A DNA stretch of 41,679 nt from the IMG/VR virus record IMGVR_UViG_3300025168_000187, positions 1 through 41,679 of that record; one strand, given 5' to 3'. The position numbers and the translations under genes were made by a program. Below, in pieces: positions 16,706 to 25,120 of this stretch. The DNA comes from a virus. Positions within the stretch are counted from its first letter, which is position 1. The number at the start of each line of letters is the position of its first letter. The notes under the pieces are model-generated. The model did not search any database. It was not told the origin of the DNA and saw only the letters and a list, made by a program, of their open reading frames with translations.

Positions 16706-17011
16706 TTAGCTCTTTTTTCTAGGTCGCCCCACACTCGCTTTTGCCCGCGTTGTGCTGGTTTTTGCAGGAGGAGGAGGCTGCGCGATTTTAACAACAGCGG
16801 GTGCCGGTCTTCCGATAAGCTTAAGGTTGCCCCATCGCTCTGACGTAACCAGAATCTGTTCTGGCTTGTAGCCTGCCCAATGAACAATGCCAAAAGCAGG
16901 GTTATTCTTGACCTTTGTCACCGACACAAGCGTGCCTTGGCGAACGGTGTCATGTTGGTCCGTATACTCGTAGATTCCGCCACAAACTAGCTCGGGTGTC
17001 TTCTTATCCAT
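16706..17011 (-). CDS. Small protein, SH3-like N-terminus and basic tail
   Basis: A 101-residue protein starting at ATG 17011, with GGGAGGAG upstream. It overlaps the adaptor gene by 8 bases (ATGGATAA). The first half has short strands (GGIYEYTDQ..., QGTLVSVTKV, GIVHWAG) that could form a small SH3-like barrel. The tail is Pro-rich and ends in an AT-hook-like VGRPRKKS. The function is unknown; its place between adaptor and nozzle genes suggests a minor head-tail protein. Confidence 0.7.
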   Translation of the reverse strand: MDKKTPELVCGGIYEYTDQHDTVRQGTLVSVTKVKNNPAFGIVHWAGYKPEQILVTSERWGNLKLIGRPAPAVVKIAQPPPPAKTSTTRAKASVGRPRKKS

Positions 17012-19079
17012 CAACTACTCCTCCCAGATCATTGGATGTCAAACGACGGTTCCACCGCCGGTTTGTCCGAAATCCAGTGGCCCGTGTCATAGTCCGTAAC
17101 ACAGGCGCAGCGGGTGGTCGAAGATCGCCGTATCTTTTCGTGAGAGTGTAGAGCAAACGCTCGTATCGCGCCGCGCTTTGTTCTGACCGGGTAGCCTGCC
17201 CCATGTTCTCATACAGGTAGGTCATGGCTTTTTCAATCAAAACGTCCATTGCCTCTGCATGAATCAGCGGGGTATCATCGCTATCAACAAGCGTCATCGG
17301 ACGCACAACGCCCCGGACTTCGACCACATACCTTTGGTCCGGCTTTGGATAAAACTGCATCGACTGATAGCCGTGGATGTCTCGAAGACGGCGGCTGTAA
17401 TCAGGAAGAATCTCCCCGTTATCGTACCACACCCCGCCGTTCGAGGAATCAGCCCGGAACTCTGAGAGCAGGTAGAAGTCATCGGCCTTGTCAAGCTGCG
17501 ACGTTCCCAGACCTTCCGCTTGGAGAGTTAGCTCGCCATAGTTCTTAAGATATGTGGCGATTCGGCGACGGTACACACGGATGTAAACGCCGCTCTGGTT
17601 TAGCGACTGTCGCGTGTAGGTTGTTGCACCGCTTGTAATCTTATTAAGAAAACCAAGAGCGTAAGTAATGTTGGGAAGCGACAGTTTAATCGCAGCGGTT
17701 TTACCGCCGGAAATCACGTTCGTCATTGCCCCTGAAGCCGGTGACGGGGGAGACTCAAAGCGCGGGGACCGAAACCTGTTACGAGACTCTGCCGCTCCGC
17801 CAGCCGCTGCGTCTTCCGTTTTAGACGGAAACAAAGCGTCAGACTCGGTTATGCCTAGAGGCTGCGCAAAGCCCTCCCAATGGCCCAGTCCGGGCAACTG
17901 AAACTCCGCGTCCCTCTTGCCCCAAGTGTACGTCACCTTGTACTCAAAAGTTCCTGCGGGCTCTGGGCCGAGCCATTCTACCGCAACCGCCTCAGAGCCG
18001 GAGCCCTTGGTGCTGACCGGGGGTGACTTAGCCGCATCGCTAAAGTCAAGGCTGACCATAGTGTTGTCACCGACAAAAGTCGGAAGTCCGCCGTTGGGGT
18101 CAAGGATGTCGGTAGTCCAAGTGGTGTCATTTGGATCAAACTTTGGATCGAAAGGAATGTTGTCGGTTTGAGGGTCAAACGGATTCCCGCCTCCCCCGTT
18201 ATTGTCGGGCGGGTCATCTTGAGTACCACCGCCACCGCCACCACCGCCGCCCGGAGGGTCATTATCACCGGGGTCTTTATCGGGAGGGACGTTAGTGTTT
18301 GGCGGAGGTCTTACGTTAGCCGCAAGAGCAGCGGATGCAAGAGGGGATACGCTTGGCCCTTGGAGGTGAAGATGGCTTCGCCGAAAAACTACTCGAGGGA
18401 TGCCCGAGGTGACTTGGTTTGGAGGGCCGTCTAGCTGAAGGCTCTCGGCCTCGCGCTGCCCAAAAACATCGAGAGGATAGTTGTTGTCCTCATCTCGAAG
18501 CCGAGCAGAAAAAAGTTGCACTAAGTCATCCGGCAAAGGGTACGCTTCTGTAAAGATGCGGTACTTGAGCCCTGACTGGCCGTGCTTGGCAATGTTCCAA
18601 GGCGTTACGAGCGTGAAGTAGTAATACTTGTCACTGTCGTTGTGCCACACAGAACGAATCTGGTTGCGGACCCTCGTCCCGTCCGACCCCGTAATCTCAA
18701 TCATTCGACCGTCCCATGAACGATCGTGCTCCCAAGCGGTCAAGCCGGAAGTAAGCCCTTTTTGTTGGTCACTTGTATAAGAAGTGCGCCACGTCCACGG
18801 GTCTCGCGTGGTCGGCGATCCGGGCAGAGTGTTGGCTCCTGCCAGCCCTACGGTGTCTGTTAGGGCAACGCCCAGCAGAGTACCGCCGTCCTTAGAGGCA
18901 ACATCCGGCTCTGTAGCCAGATGCACCTTGGACTCAAAAAAGAGAAACGGAGCTTCCAAGGCCAACTGATTGTAGGCCCTGTTGATAAAGTTGTTAACGC
19001 GAGATGTCGCTTCAGAGGACTGGGTTGGAGCCCAATCCGCCTGAGCGAACATCGCGTTCCGAATCTCTTTGAGATTCAT
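17004..19079 (-). CDS. Head-tail (tail) adaptor protein with a large insertion
   Basis: A 691-residue protein. The N-terminus (MNLKEIRNAMFAQADW...) followed by SRVNNFINRAYNQLALEAP is the opening of podovirus adaptor proteins ('mtl.eir......d.....v.dfIN.ayqeL'), which form the ring beneath the portal. The C-terminus (IHAEAMDVLIEKAMTYLYENMG... YERLLYTLTKRYGDL) is the long helix pair of the same family. Between them, from ~245, is a Pro/Gly/Asp linker with a run of nine glycines and then a beta-rich domain, which makes the protein about twice the usual length. The MCP-decoration-adaptor-nozzle order supports the call. Confidence 0.75.
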   Translation of the reverse strand: MNLKEIRNAMFAQADWAPTQSSEATSRVNNFINRAYNQLALEAPFLFFESKVHLATEPDVASKDGGTLLGVALTDTVGLAGANTLPGSPTTRDPWTWRTSYTSDQQKGLTSGLTAWEHDRSWDGRMIEITGSDGTRVRNQIRSVWHNDSDKYYYFTLVTPWNIAKHGQSGLKYRIFTEAYPLPDDLVQLFSARLRDEDNNYPLDVFGQREAESLQLDGPPNQVTSGIPRVVFRRSHLHLQGPSVSPLASAALAANVRPPPNTNVPPDKDPGDNDPPGGGGGGGGGTQDDPPDNNGGGGNPFDPQTDNIPFDPKFDPNDTTWTTDILDPNGGLPTFVGDNTMVSLDFSDAAKSPPVSTKGSGSEAVAVEWLGPEPAGTFEYKVTYTWGKRDAEFQLPGLGHWEGFAQPLGITESDALFPSKTEDAAAGGAAESRNRFRSPRFESPPSPASGAMTNVISGGKTAAIKLSLPNITYALGFLNKITSGATTYTRQSLNQSGVYIRVYRRRIATYLKNYGELTLQAEGLGTSQLDKADDFYLLSEFRADSSNGGVWYDNGEILPDYSRRLRDIHGYQSMQFYPKPDQRYVVEVRGVVRPMTLVDSDDTPLIHAEAMDVLIEKAMTYLYENMGQATRSEQSAARYERLLYTLTKRYGDLRPPAAPVLRTMTRATGFRTNRRWNRRLTSNDLGGVVDG

Positions 19080-19085
19080 CGTCTA

Positions 19086-19586
19086 CTACTTGCCGAGGCA
19101 GTTGATGTAGGCGTTGAACGTCGCAGGATCACCAGTCTTCGCTTCCAAAGACATGCCGATTTCGATTGCGCCGATGGTGCCATCAGCGTAAATCAGACAT
19201 GACCCTGCGGTTGAACCGCCGGAAGAGAACAGGGTATCTGCGGTCATATCCTGCGTGCCGGTACGGGCAAGGCCCTTACCTTTACTTAGGACAAACCCGT
19301 ATGACCCTGCCGCAATAGCGTGCTGGGCAATACCGATAACCGACATGGCAAAAACTGCCGTGCTGGCTCCGGCTACGCCGACCCCGTACATGTCTTCTGT
19401 AGCCGCGCTCGGGTCGCGGACACAGATGTCGCCGACAGCAAGATCGGTAGACGGCATATCGTTAAAGACATACGTCCACACTTGAAGCCCGTTGTCACCG
19501 TCAGGAACGGTGAGTTGGAACCCCAGCGGAGCTTGCGCGTCAGTAGTGACGGTATTGGACTTAATACCAGATGCTGTAAAACCCAT
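19086..19586 (-). CDS. Capsid decoration-type protein
   Basis: A 166-residue protein directly after the major capsid gene. VIGIAQHAIAAGSYGFVLSKG is the signature of small virion proteins found next to podovirus capsid genes ('viGva.haia.gsyG.v...G'). A beta-rich layout with Gly/Ala loops surrounds it. It probably decorates or stabilises the capsid. The start has a purine-rich site (AAGGAG) upstream. Assignment rests on pattern plus position. Confidence 0.75.
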   Translation of the reverse strand: MGFTASGIKSNTVTTDAQAPLGFQLTVPDGDNGLQVWTYVFNDMPSTDLAVGDICVRDPSAATEDMYGVGVAGASTAVFAMSVIGIAQHAIAAGSYGFVLSKGKGLARTGTQDMTADTLFSSGGSTAGSCLIYADGTIGAIEIGMSLEAKTGDPATFNAYINCLGK

Positions 19587-19596
19587 GATAAACTCC

Positions 19597-20673
19597 TTAT
19601 GGGGTGCCTGCGCCGGTAACGACGAAGTTGGAACGAAGCTGCGTAGTGTGCATGCCCATCATGAGCACCAACTCGTAGCGGAAGATATCTTGGTCAGGGA
19701 TACGGAACGGTCCACGGAGAGCGAAGTCGCCCTTCGTTTCGCGGCTCGCATCGTGGCCAAGAGTGAACATGTGCCAAGTAGCAGTCTTCAGGCCGTAGAT
19801 GATGCCGTCTGCACCGGGTGTGGTCGCGAAGTTGCCGTGCGTGATGTCGATGGAGTCATCGAGGTAGAAGTCAGCGTCGAGGAACTTGACGCCCTGACGG
19901 ATGAGAGGCGGAGCCTTGTCGCCTTCAACCTTGACCACGCGGACTTGATCGTCCAAGTCGTCGATGTAGTTGAGGTAGGAGGACTCGTCACCGATCATCA
20001 AATCGACGGGGCCCGCAGTCTTGCCTTGGCGCGATGCGGCGAAGTACGCCTTACGCATTTGGCTACGACCGTTGACAGCAAACGAACTGATGTCTTCGTA
20101 CTGGTTGTTCCAGCCAGCGATTGGGCTAGCGTGGCCCGAGCAGTTGAGGCCGTGAACAGTCTTGTTCGCAGCGGCTGACATTTGCAGGAATCCGTCGCGG
20201 GCCGTGCCGTCTGGATTGAAAGTGGCGTTTCCGTTCAGGGTAGCGAAGCCGCCAACCTGATTGCCGTTTCCTGTTCCAAGCTGATTCGAGATCCGCTCGT
20301 GGAAGTCAGACAGTGCCAACTCTGGGTAGTGCTGGAGGATTCGCGCGAGGTCCATCTCGCCGTTGGCCTCAGCCAAGTCTTTGCCGGGGACGTCGAACGC
20401 ATAGATGAGGCGCGGTGCAACCACGTTTCCTCGGTGAGCGTTTTGTGAACGACCACCTGCGATAACTTCAGAACCAGTCTGGACTTGCGTCACAGTACCG
20501 GGACCGTCAGTCACGACAGCAAACTCTCGCTTCGGACCCTTCAGGGCGTCGCGAGACATGTTTCCGTTCAACAAGATCTTCTCCATAAGTGGATGGAACT
20601 TGACGAACATTTCACTATAGGACGGCATCAACTCATTGAGCGCCGTCGCCAGTACGTCGGGGGAAATAGCCAT
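19597..20673 (-). CDS. Major capsid protein (HK97-type)
   Basis: A 358-residue protein. The N-terminal helix (LNELMPSYSEMFVKFHPLMEKI) leads to an E-loop-like segment (EVIAGGRSQNAHRGNVVAPRLIYAFDV), then P-domain helices (LARILQHYPELALSDFHERISNQL) and an A-domain with strands such as DLMIGDESSYLNYIDDL and TWHMFTLGHDA. It also ends with the RYELVLMMGMHTTQLRS strand typical of HK97-type shells. It lies between the scaffold (1-base overlap, TAATG) and a decoration-type protein, as in podovirus head modules. The length is in the usual 300-400 range. Strong by context and pattern. Confidence 0.85.
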   Translation of the reverse strand: MAISPDVLATALNELMPSYSEMFVKFHPLMEKILLNGNMSRDALKGPKREFAVVTDGPGTVTQVQTGSEVIAGGRSQNAHRGNVVAPRLIYAFDVPGKDLAEANGEMDLARILQHYPELALSDFHERISNQLGTGNGNQVGGFATLNGNATFNPDGTARDGFLQMSAAANKTVHGLNCSGHASPIAGWNNQYEDISSFAVNGRSQMRKAYFAASRQGKTAGPVDLMIGDESSYLNYIDDLDDQVRVVKVEGDKAPPLIRQGVKFLDADFYLDDSIDITHGNFATTPGADGIIYGLKTATWHMFTLGHDASRETKGDFALRGPFRIPDQDIFRYELVLMMGMHTTQLRSNFVVTGAGTP

Positions 20674-21557
20674 TAGGCTCTCCTAGTTTTGTTTTTGTTC
20701 AGGGCGTTACGCGCAACGTGTGATCTCCAGTCCTTCAAGGACATTGCACCAGTATCCGTCGTTTCAACCTGCTCGGGGGAGCGGCTAGGGGTTGTGGCCC
20801 CCGACGTAATCTTAGCGCCCGGCCTCGGCTGAGGCGTTCGCATCTTCGTACCGCGCGCAAGTTTGAGCGCATACGAGTCAGGAACACCATCGGCCTTGGC
20901 TTTTTTTGCAGCGTTGAGACCTGACTCTGGAAGACGCGCAGCCTCCGCAGCAGTTTCAACACCCCAGCCCTCTTCGAGCAGGTCCGCAAATGTTTCAGAC
21001 AAAGCACCGTCATTGAAAATGTCAGGATTTGAATCCTGAAAAGCCGTTGCGTAACGCTCGGCTTCTTGTTCAATAGACTTATTGATGCTGTCCATAAATC
21101 GTTTACTGTCACCCTCAAGCGTTTGATACTTTGCTTCGAGCACAGAATGCTTTTGCTCCCAATCTTTCAACTGCCCAGAAAACTGTTCAACTCGAGGGTC
21201 TTCTCTACCCGAGATCAAAGCTTCGTACAAGTTGTGGTGATCTTGAAGCTCTTGCTTTTGACGGGTAAGCTCGGCTTGATGCCGAGTTGAGTGATAGTCG
21301 GTTACTCGTTGCCCCCAAGACCGAACTTCTTCTGGGAGAGCCTCATGCCCGCCGTCCCAGTCATCCCAACCAAAGTCATCCGAAGAAGGAAAAGAGGCAG
21401 GGGCCGAATCGCTTGGCTCCACGTCGTCGGAGAGGGAGAGGTCCGAGATGGCGGGAGACTCGTCTGGTGCAACATCGACAGTAGCGACGTCTACAGAAGC
21501 ATCAACAGCTTCAGTTACCGGAGCGTCCGCCCCTGCCTCAAGATTTTCCTCACTCAT
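20673..21557 (-). CDS. Scaffolding protein
   Basis: A 294-residue protein. The N-terminal ~70 residues are acidic and low-complexity (TEAVDASVDVATVDVAPDES). Long helices follow (RHQAELTRQKQELQDHHNLYEALI, EQKHSVLEAKYQTLEGD), and the C-terminus is basic (LNKNKTRRA), which in scaffolds contacts the coat protein. It lies just upstream of the major capsid gene in a TAATG overlap. Composition, length and position all fit a scaffold. No protease motif is seen. Confidence 0.8.
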   Translation of the reverse strand: MSEENLEAGADAPVTEAVDASVDVATVDVAPDESPAISDLSLSDDVEPSDSAPASFPSSDDFGWDDWDGGHEALPEEVRSWGQRVTDYHSTRHQAELTRQKQELQDHHNLYEALISGREDPRVEQFSGQLKDWEQKHSVLEAKYQTLEGDSKRFMDSINKSIEQEAERYATAFQDSNPDIFNDGALSETFADLLEEGWGVETAAEAARLPESGLNAAKKAKADGVPDSYALKLARGTKMRTPQPRPGAKITSGATTPSRSPEQVETTDTGAMSLKDWRSHVARNALNKNKTRRA

Positions 21558-21925
21558 TACTCCTCCCCTTTTTTATCCTTTGGCATAGCCTTGTGGGCAG
21601 CAACCATAGTCATGCGGCGAACCTTCATCCGTGGGTTCTCGTTCGCATGAGGCTGTCCCATGCCCGGAGGCATAAGGCTTTGCATTAGATCCATAGCGTC
21701 GTCTTCGCCCTCTTCTTCAACCACCTCTTCTTCTGGACCCATGTCTTCCGGCATTTCTTCAGCCATCGGGTCTTCAGCCATCGGGTCGTCGAGCATAGGT
21801 TCTTCAGACATAGGCTCTTTCATCACGATGTCATAGCCGGTCTCGTCCAATAGTTGACGCAAGTCCATCTCCGTCTGGGGAGGACTTTCCTGTATCCGAG
21901 TCAACAGATCGTTCATAGCGGGCAT
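21557..21925 (-). CDS. Acidic Met-rich small protein of the head module
   Basis: About 122 residues. The middle is a run of short acidic repeats built on (E/D)PM(A/S)(E/D)(E/D), followed by an all-acidic stretch (GPEEEVVEEEGEDDAMD). The C-terminus is basic (KVRRMTMVAAHKAMPKD). I chose ATG 21925 because GAGG lies close upstream; a GTG two codons earlier (21931) is the alternative. It is in TAATG overlap with the scaffold gene, so it may assist assembly, but no function is recognised. Confidence 0.65.
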   Translation of the reverse strand: MPAMNDLLTRIQESPPQTEMDLRQLLDETGYDIVMKEPMSEEPMLDDPMAEDPMAEEMPEDMGPEEEVVEEEGEDDAMDLMQSLMPPGMGQPHANENPRMKVRRMTMVAAHKAMPKDKKGEE

Positions 21926-21943
21926 ATGCACCTCATAGTGTCT

Positions 21944-22360
21944 TTAGTGGACATAGATTTTCTTGTCAACCTTTCCAGCGCGTTTAGCATTCTCTTTTTT
22001 TCTGCGCGCCTTCTTGTCAGCAAAGTCACGATAGCCCGCCTTCTTTGCACGAGCGTCAGCTTTTTCGGCCACAGCGTCTCTGTGCTTTCTCCATTCTGTA
22101 GAGCCAGCAGACACAATCCGACAATCAGGATTGTTGCGCTGGTAGTCTCGCCAATCCTTGCCCGACTCAAATGTTCTTCCGACTTGACCTACAACTAAAG
22201 GCTTCGAGGGCATCGGCCCGATTAAAGCCACGTCACCAATAACCGTGGTCATTAAGGCGTCGCACTCAGGGCAAGTCGTCTTTCCGTGTTGCGACAAAGG
22301 GACATAGATGTCGTTAAAATAACCGCATCCGTCAGGACACTTAAAGTCGTACATAGGCAT
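21944..22360 (-). CDS. FmdB-type zinc-ribbon protein
   Basis: A 138-residue protein. The first 40 residues are a zinc ribbon: YDFKCPDGCGYF..., with a second pair in TTCPECDALM. This is the FmdB-like arrangement (MP.YdF.C..CG..f.......... CP.C). The C-terminal half is Lys/Ala/Arg-rich and helical (DARAKKAGYRDFADKKARRKKENAKRAG). Zinc ribbons of this type are common in phage head modules, where their job is unknown. Zinc binding is inferred from the four cysteines. Confidence 0.75.
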   Translation of the reverse strand: MPMYDFKCPDGCGYFNDIYVPLSQHGKTTCPECDALMTTVIGDVALIGPMPSKPLVVGQVGRTFESGKDWRDYQRNNPDCRIVSAGSTEWRKHRDAVAEKADARAKKAGYRDFADKKARRKKENAKRAGKVDKKIYVH

Positions 22361-22363
22361 TAG

Positions 22364-22708
22364 CTACCCCTCGCTATTTAAAGACTTGCCCGCAACATAC
22401 TCTCGCAAGCGGCGGCTAAACTCCGAAAAAGGCTCACCATGCGCTCTCTGAGGTCTATCGCCAGAAAAATCATACCTAACAGCCTTAGCCGCCTTGTCGT
22501 GCTCGGACCTTTCTTCAGGTGTAAGAAGCATTTCTCCGCCAAACTTAATGCGGTCATCTTCTATTTCGATTTGAGGAGTCTTTTCTGCAGTCGTCTTTAT
22601 AAGCTCATTCATGCGAAAGCCGGGAGGATTCATCCCTGCAGACGTAAGTTCAAGCTCAAGACGCCGTAGTTCGGCTAGCTCTTCCTCTGACATCGGCGGC
22701 TTGCTCAT
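22364..22708 (-). CDS. Small charged protein of unknown function
   Basis: A 114-residue protein, charged and helical, with an N-terminal acidic helix (SEEELAELRRLELEL) and a basic C-terminal part (SEFSRRLREYVAGKS). Its ATG overlaps the preceding stop in ATGA. No known motif was seen. It belongs to the run of small genes between portal and scaffold. Confidence 0.65.
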   Translation of the reverse strand: MSKPPMSEEELAELRRLELELTSAGMNPPGFRMNELIKTTAEKTPQIEIEDDRIKFGGEMLLTPEERSEHDKAAKAVRYDFSGDRPQRAHGEPFSEFSRRLREYVAGKSLNSEG

Positions 22709-22917
22709 GAGCCCGCTTCGCCCATAGCTAGCTTGTGAGCAGACTCAAACGACTCTCCACCACGCATATGGCGGACCATTAGGTTGATATGCTTCGGAGA
22801 ATGGTGAACAGAGTGTTTAATCAGTTTATCCCGTTGGCCTTTTGACAGGTTGGACATGTCAGTCTGAGCCGTCTTGACCGCTTTCGCCGAGGCTTCTTCA
22901 CGCATTTTCCGATACAC
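22705..22917 (-). CDS. 70-residue basic protein
   Basis: It starts at GTG 22917, which shares its G with the preceding TAG (TAGTG). GAGGGGGAG lies just upstream, which favours this start over ATG 22905. The product has a recognisable segment LSKGQRDKLIKHSVHHSPKH followed by HINLMVRHMRGGESFESAHKLAM. This pattern occurs in small phage proteins encoded near portals; its function is unknown. Confidence 0.65.
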   Translation of the reverse strand: MYRKMREEASAKAVKTAQTDMSNLSKGQRDKLIKHSVHHSPKHINLMVRHMRGGESFESAHKLAMGEAGS

Positions 22918-23030
22918 TACTCCCCCTCACATTTACACTTAGACCTGCCCTTCTTCTTGCGGACCAATGGGACCACAAGACGAAGAACAGAGCCTACAAT
23001 ATCAAGGATTTTCTTGACGGGAACGCGCAT
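22917..23030 (-). CDS. 37-residue basic peptide with CKC tail
   Basis: A short gene (MRVPVKKILDIVGSVLRLVV... KCKCEGE). Its ATG at 23030 overlaps the previous TGA (TGATG) and its TAG overlaps the next GTG, so it fills the interval exactly and is very likely translated. It has a hydrophobic amphipathic helix (ILDIVGSVLRLVVPLV), a cluster of Lys/Arg and two cysteines near the end. It could associate with membranes, but nothing more can be said. Confidence 0.6.
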   Translation of the reverse strand: MRVPVKKILDIVGSVLRLVVPLVRKKKGRSKCKCEGE

Positions 23031-23296
23031 CAGGGCTTCTTGCCGCCGGGCTTGGGCCTAACTGGGGGCCTTTCTGAAGCTTTTTCTTTGACTTTCGCCG
23101 CTTTGGCAAACTCTGACTTTTGCTCGCCTGCAGTTTGCTTAGCAGCCTTCGACACTTGGTGCTTTTTGCGAACGCTTTGTGGCTGACCTTTAATGCCGCC
23201 TAAAGCTACCTTGGCTGCGCGAACACGGCCTGCTTTGCTAAAAGGTTTAGACTTGTCGTACTCTTCTTCTTGCTCTTCTTTTGTCATTCGGGCCAT
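23030..23296 (-). CDS. Lys/Ala-rich small basic protein
   Basis: An 88-residue, highly basic, low-complexity protein (KHQVSKAAKQTAGEQKSEFAKAAK, PVRPKPGGKKP). It starts with MARMTKEEQEEEYDKSK. It lies directly downstream of the portal gene. Its composition suggests nucleic-acid binding or a disordered virion protein; the family is unknown. Confidence 0.65.
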   Translation of the reverse strand: MARMTKEEQEEEYDKSKPFSKAGRVRAAKVALGGIKGQPQSVRKKHQVSKAAKQTAGEQKSEFAKAAKVKEKASERPPVRPKPGGKKP

Positions 23297-23308
23297 GTGA
23301 TTCTCCTA

Positions 23309-25111
23309 TTAAATCGGAAGTCCGGGTCCACCGGCTGGAAGCGGCATCTGCGGCGGAGCTTCTACTCCGGGAGGTAACCCTCCACCTGCCGCGCTGTCAA
23401 CCCCCGGAGGCTGCATCCCCGCAGGAGGCATTCCGGGAGGCATTCCGGGAGGCATTGGTGGGCCTCCACCGGGCATTCCGCCGGGAGGTTGCGGAGGCGC
23501 GGGTGGTGTGTCTTCAGCCAAATCTTGCATGCCTAGAAGGTCGAGCAGCTTAAGTACGAGCTTCTCTTTGTTTACGTTTGGCGATTCCATAAGCAAGGGC
23601 ATGTACTGCTGAAACTTTTGTAGTTGAATAAGCTTATGATTTTCAGTAGGCGAATAAGGCAGCGCGTCATAATCAAAGTCCAGAGGATCTTCCAGCGGAT
23701 CGCGCTCTGGGCGGAGCATCAAGCTCTCGCGAGACGCCTTCAAAACTTCTTTGCTTCCAGTCAGCCGGATGGGAAGCTGGGTATTGGGGTCTAGGAACTC
23801 TTCATAAAGCCCGATGATGCGCTCGGCTGCAGCGTTAACCACATCCTCAATCTGCTTTATTCGTCGTCCGTTTCTTGTTCGGGTCGCAGTGTCGGCAAGC
23901 GCGACCTCTGTAGCAACGTCCGCCACACCCACAACCCCCCGACTATACTGAGGGATGCCGAGGATAAACTCAATGACTTGATTGCATCGCGAGCGCATGT
24001 CTGGAAACGCTGGCGAGAACGAAGGAACGGGGGTCTGCCCAATAATGTCTCCTAGAGGCGCATTGGCCTTGCCCTGAATAGACACAAGCGAGCCGGGCTG
24101 GTTTGCGTCTTGAAGAGCGGTCATGATGGCTTCAGGGTTATCAGCCAAGGCGGTGTTGACCAGCATCACTGGAGTAGAGGTATGGGCGTGCCATAGCTCA
24201 AGAGTATCAATCTCGTTTAGTCGCTCTTGAAGAGACTGAACCAACTTGACATCCGAGAGCCCGCCGAGGTCCGTCATGTTCTCGTTGAACGTCATAGGAA
24301 TAAACGGGTTTCGGATATAGCGGAACGGTAGCTCGCCCTCGAACAGGGGGTCTTCCATGTCTTCAAGGAAGTGGAAGTACCGGCCTTCGCCTTGAAAGTC
24401 GTAGACCTCATAGACTGTTACCCATTGGTACACGTCTCTTGAAGCCTCGTTGACGTGACTTTTGTTTCGAGCATGGTCCTGTAAAAAAGAGGGGAACCCG
24501 CCGAAAGACGCTTTGTCGGCGACCTTTACATTGTAGGTGGCCCCTTTGCGTCCCTTTCTTTTTGTCCGGCTCTTAAACTCGGCCTTGGTCAAAACGGTGA
24601 CCTCAACAAGATAGCGAATGTCGCGAAACTTTGAGGCGGACATGTCAAAGAAAATGTAGCGAGGGTCTACCGAAAAAACCTCCGGCGTGTTTTTACGAAA
24701 GTTCCACACCACTTTTAGAAACGAGCGCCCGCAAATCGAGGTGCTTGTCGCAGCTTTCCACAGCAAAGAGTGAAAGTCGTTTCGGCGGAAAGTGTCGTTG
24801 ATCAAAGCTTCGCGAAACTTTGCAGCCCCTCTTAACTTATCCCGCCGAGCGGACACCGTTACCTGCGGATTCTGTGGGCAGACGTTCGCAATCATGGTGT
24901 CAATAAAAGCGTAAGGGTAGTTGGTCTCGAAGTTAACATCCTCCGAGCCTCCGCTTCCTACCTCTTGTGAGCCCGTTGGCCCCGCGCTTTCTTGCCGCCA
25001 ATACTCGGACATGTACCACGAACGCCATCGGTCCCAGTCTCTTCGCTCGTTGCGGGACTTAGACTTGTGAGTCCTAATAATGCCCTGCACCTGTTTTCCT
25101 GTAAGCGCCAC
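23309..25111 (-). CDS. Portal protein
   Basis: A 600-residue protein. The features fit podovirus portals: an N-terminal helical start (DWDRWRSWYMSEYWRQ), then FETNYPYAFIDTMIANVCPQNPQVTV, VFSVDPRYIFFDMSASKF, and IRNPFIPMTFNENMTDLGGLSDVKLVQSLQERLNEI, which carries the long helix of the portal stem region. The segment RTRNGRRIKQIEDVVNAAAERIIGLYEEFLD follows. The last ~65 residues are a Pro/Gly/Met tail (GGMPGGGPPMPPGMPPGMPP) containing short tandem repeats. Position between TerL and scaffold supports it. Portals form the dodecameric DNA gate at the head vertex. Confidence 0.85.
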   Translation of the reverse strand: MALTGKQVQGIIRTHKSKSRNERRDWDRWRSWYMSEYWRQESAGPTGSQEVGSGGSEDVNFETNYPYAFIDTMIANVCPQNPQVTVSARRDKLRGAAKFREALINDTFRRNDFHSLLWKAATSTSICGRSFLKVVWNFRKNTPEVFSVDPRYIFFDMSASKFRDIRYLVEVTVLTKAEFKSRTKRKGRKGATYNVKVADKASFGGFPSFLQDHARNKSHVNEASRDVYQWVTVYEVYDFQGEGRYFHFLEDMEDPLFEGELPFRYIRNPFIPMTFNENMTDLGGLSDVKLVQSLQERLNEIDTLELWHAHTSTPVMLVNTALADNPEAIMTALQDANQPGSLVSIQGKANAPLGDIIGQTPVPSFSPAFPDMRSRCNQVIEFILGIPQYSRGVVGVADVATEVALADTATRTRNGRRIKQIEDVVNAAAERIIGLYEEFLDPNTQLPIRLTGSKEVLKASRESLMLRPERDPLEDPLDFDYDALPYSPTENHKLIQLQKFQQYMPLLMESPNVNKEKLVLKLLDLLGMQDLAEDTPPAPPQPPGGMPGGGPPMPPGMPPGMPPAGMQPPGVDSAAGGGLPPGVEAPPQMPLPAGGPGLPI

Positions 25112-25120
25112 GGTTACTCC

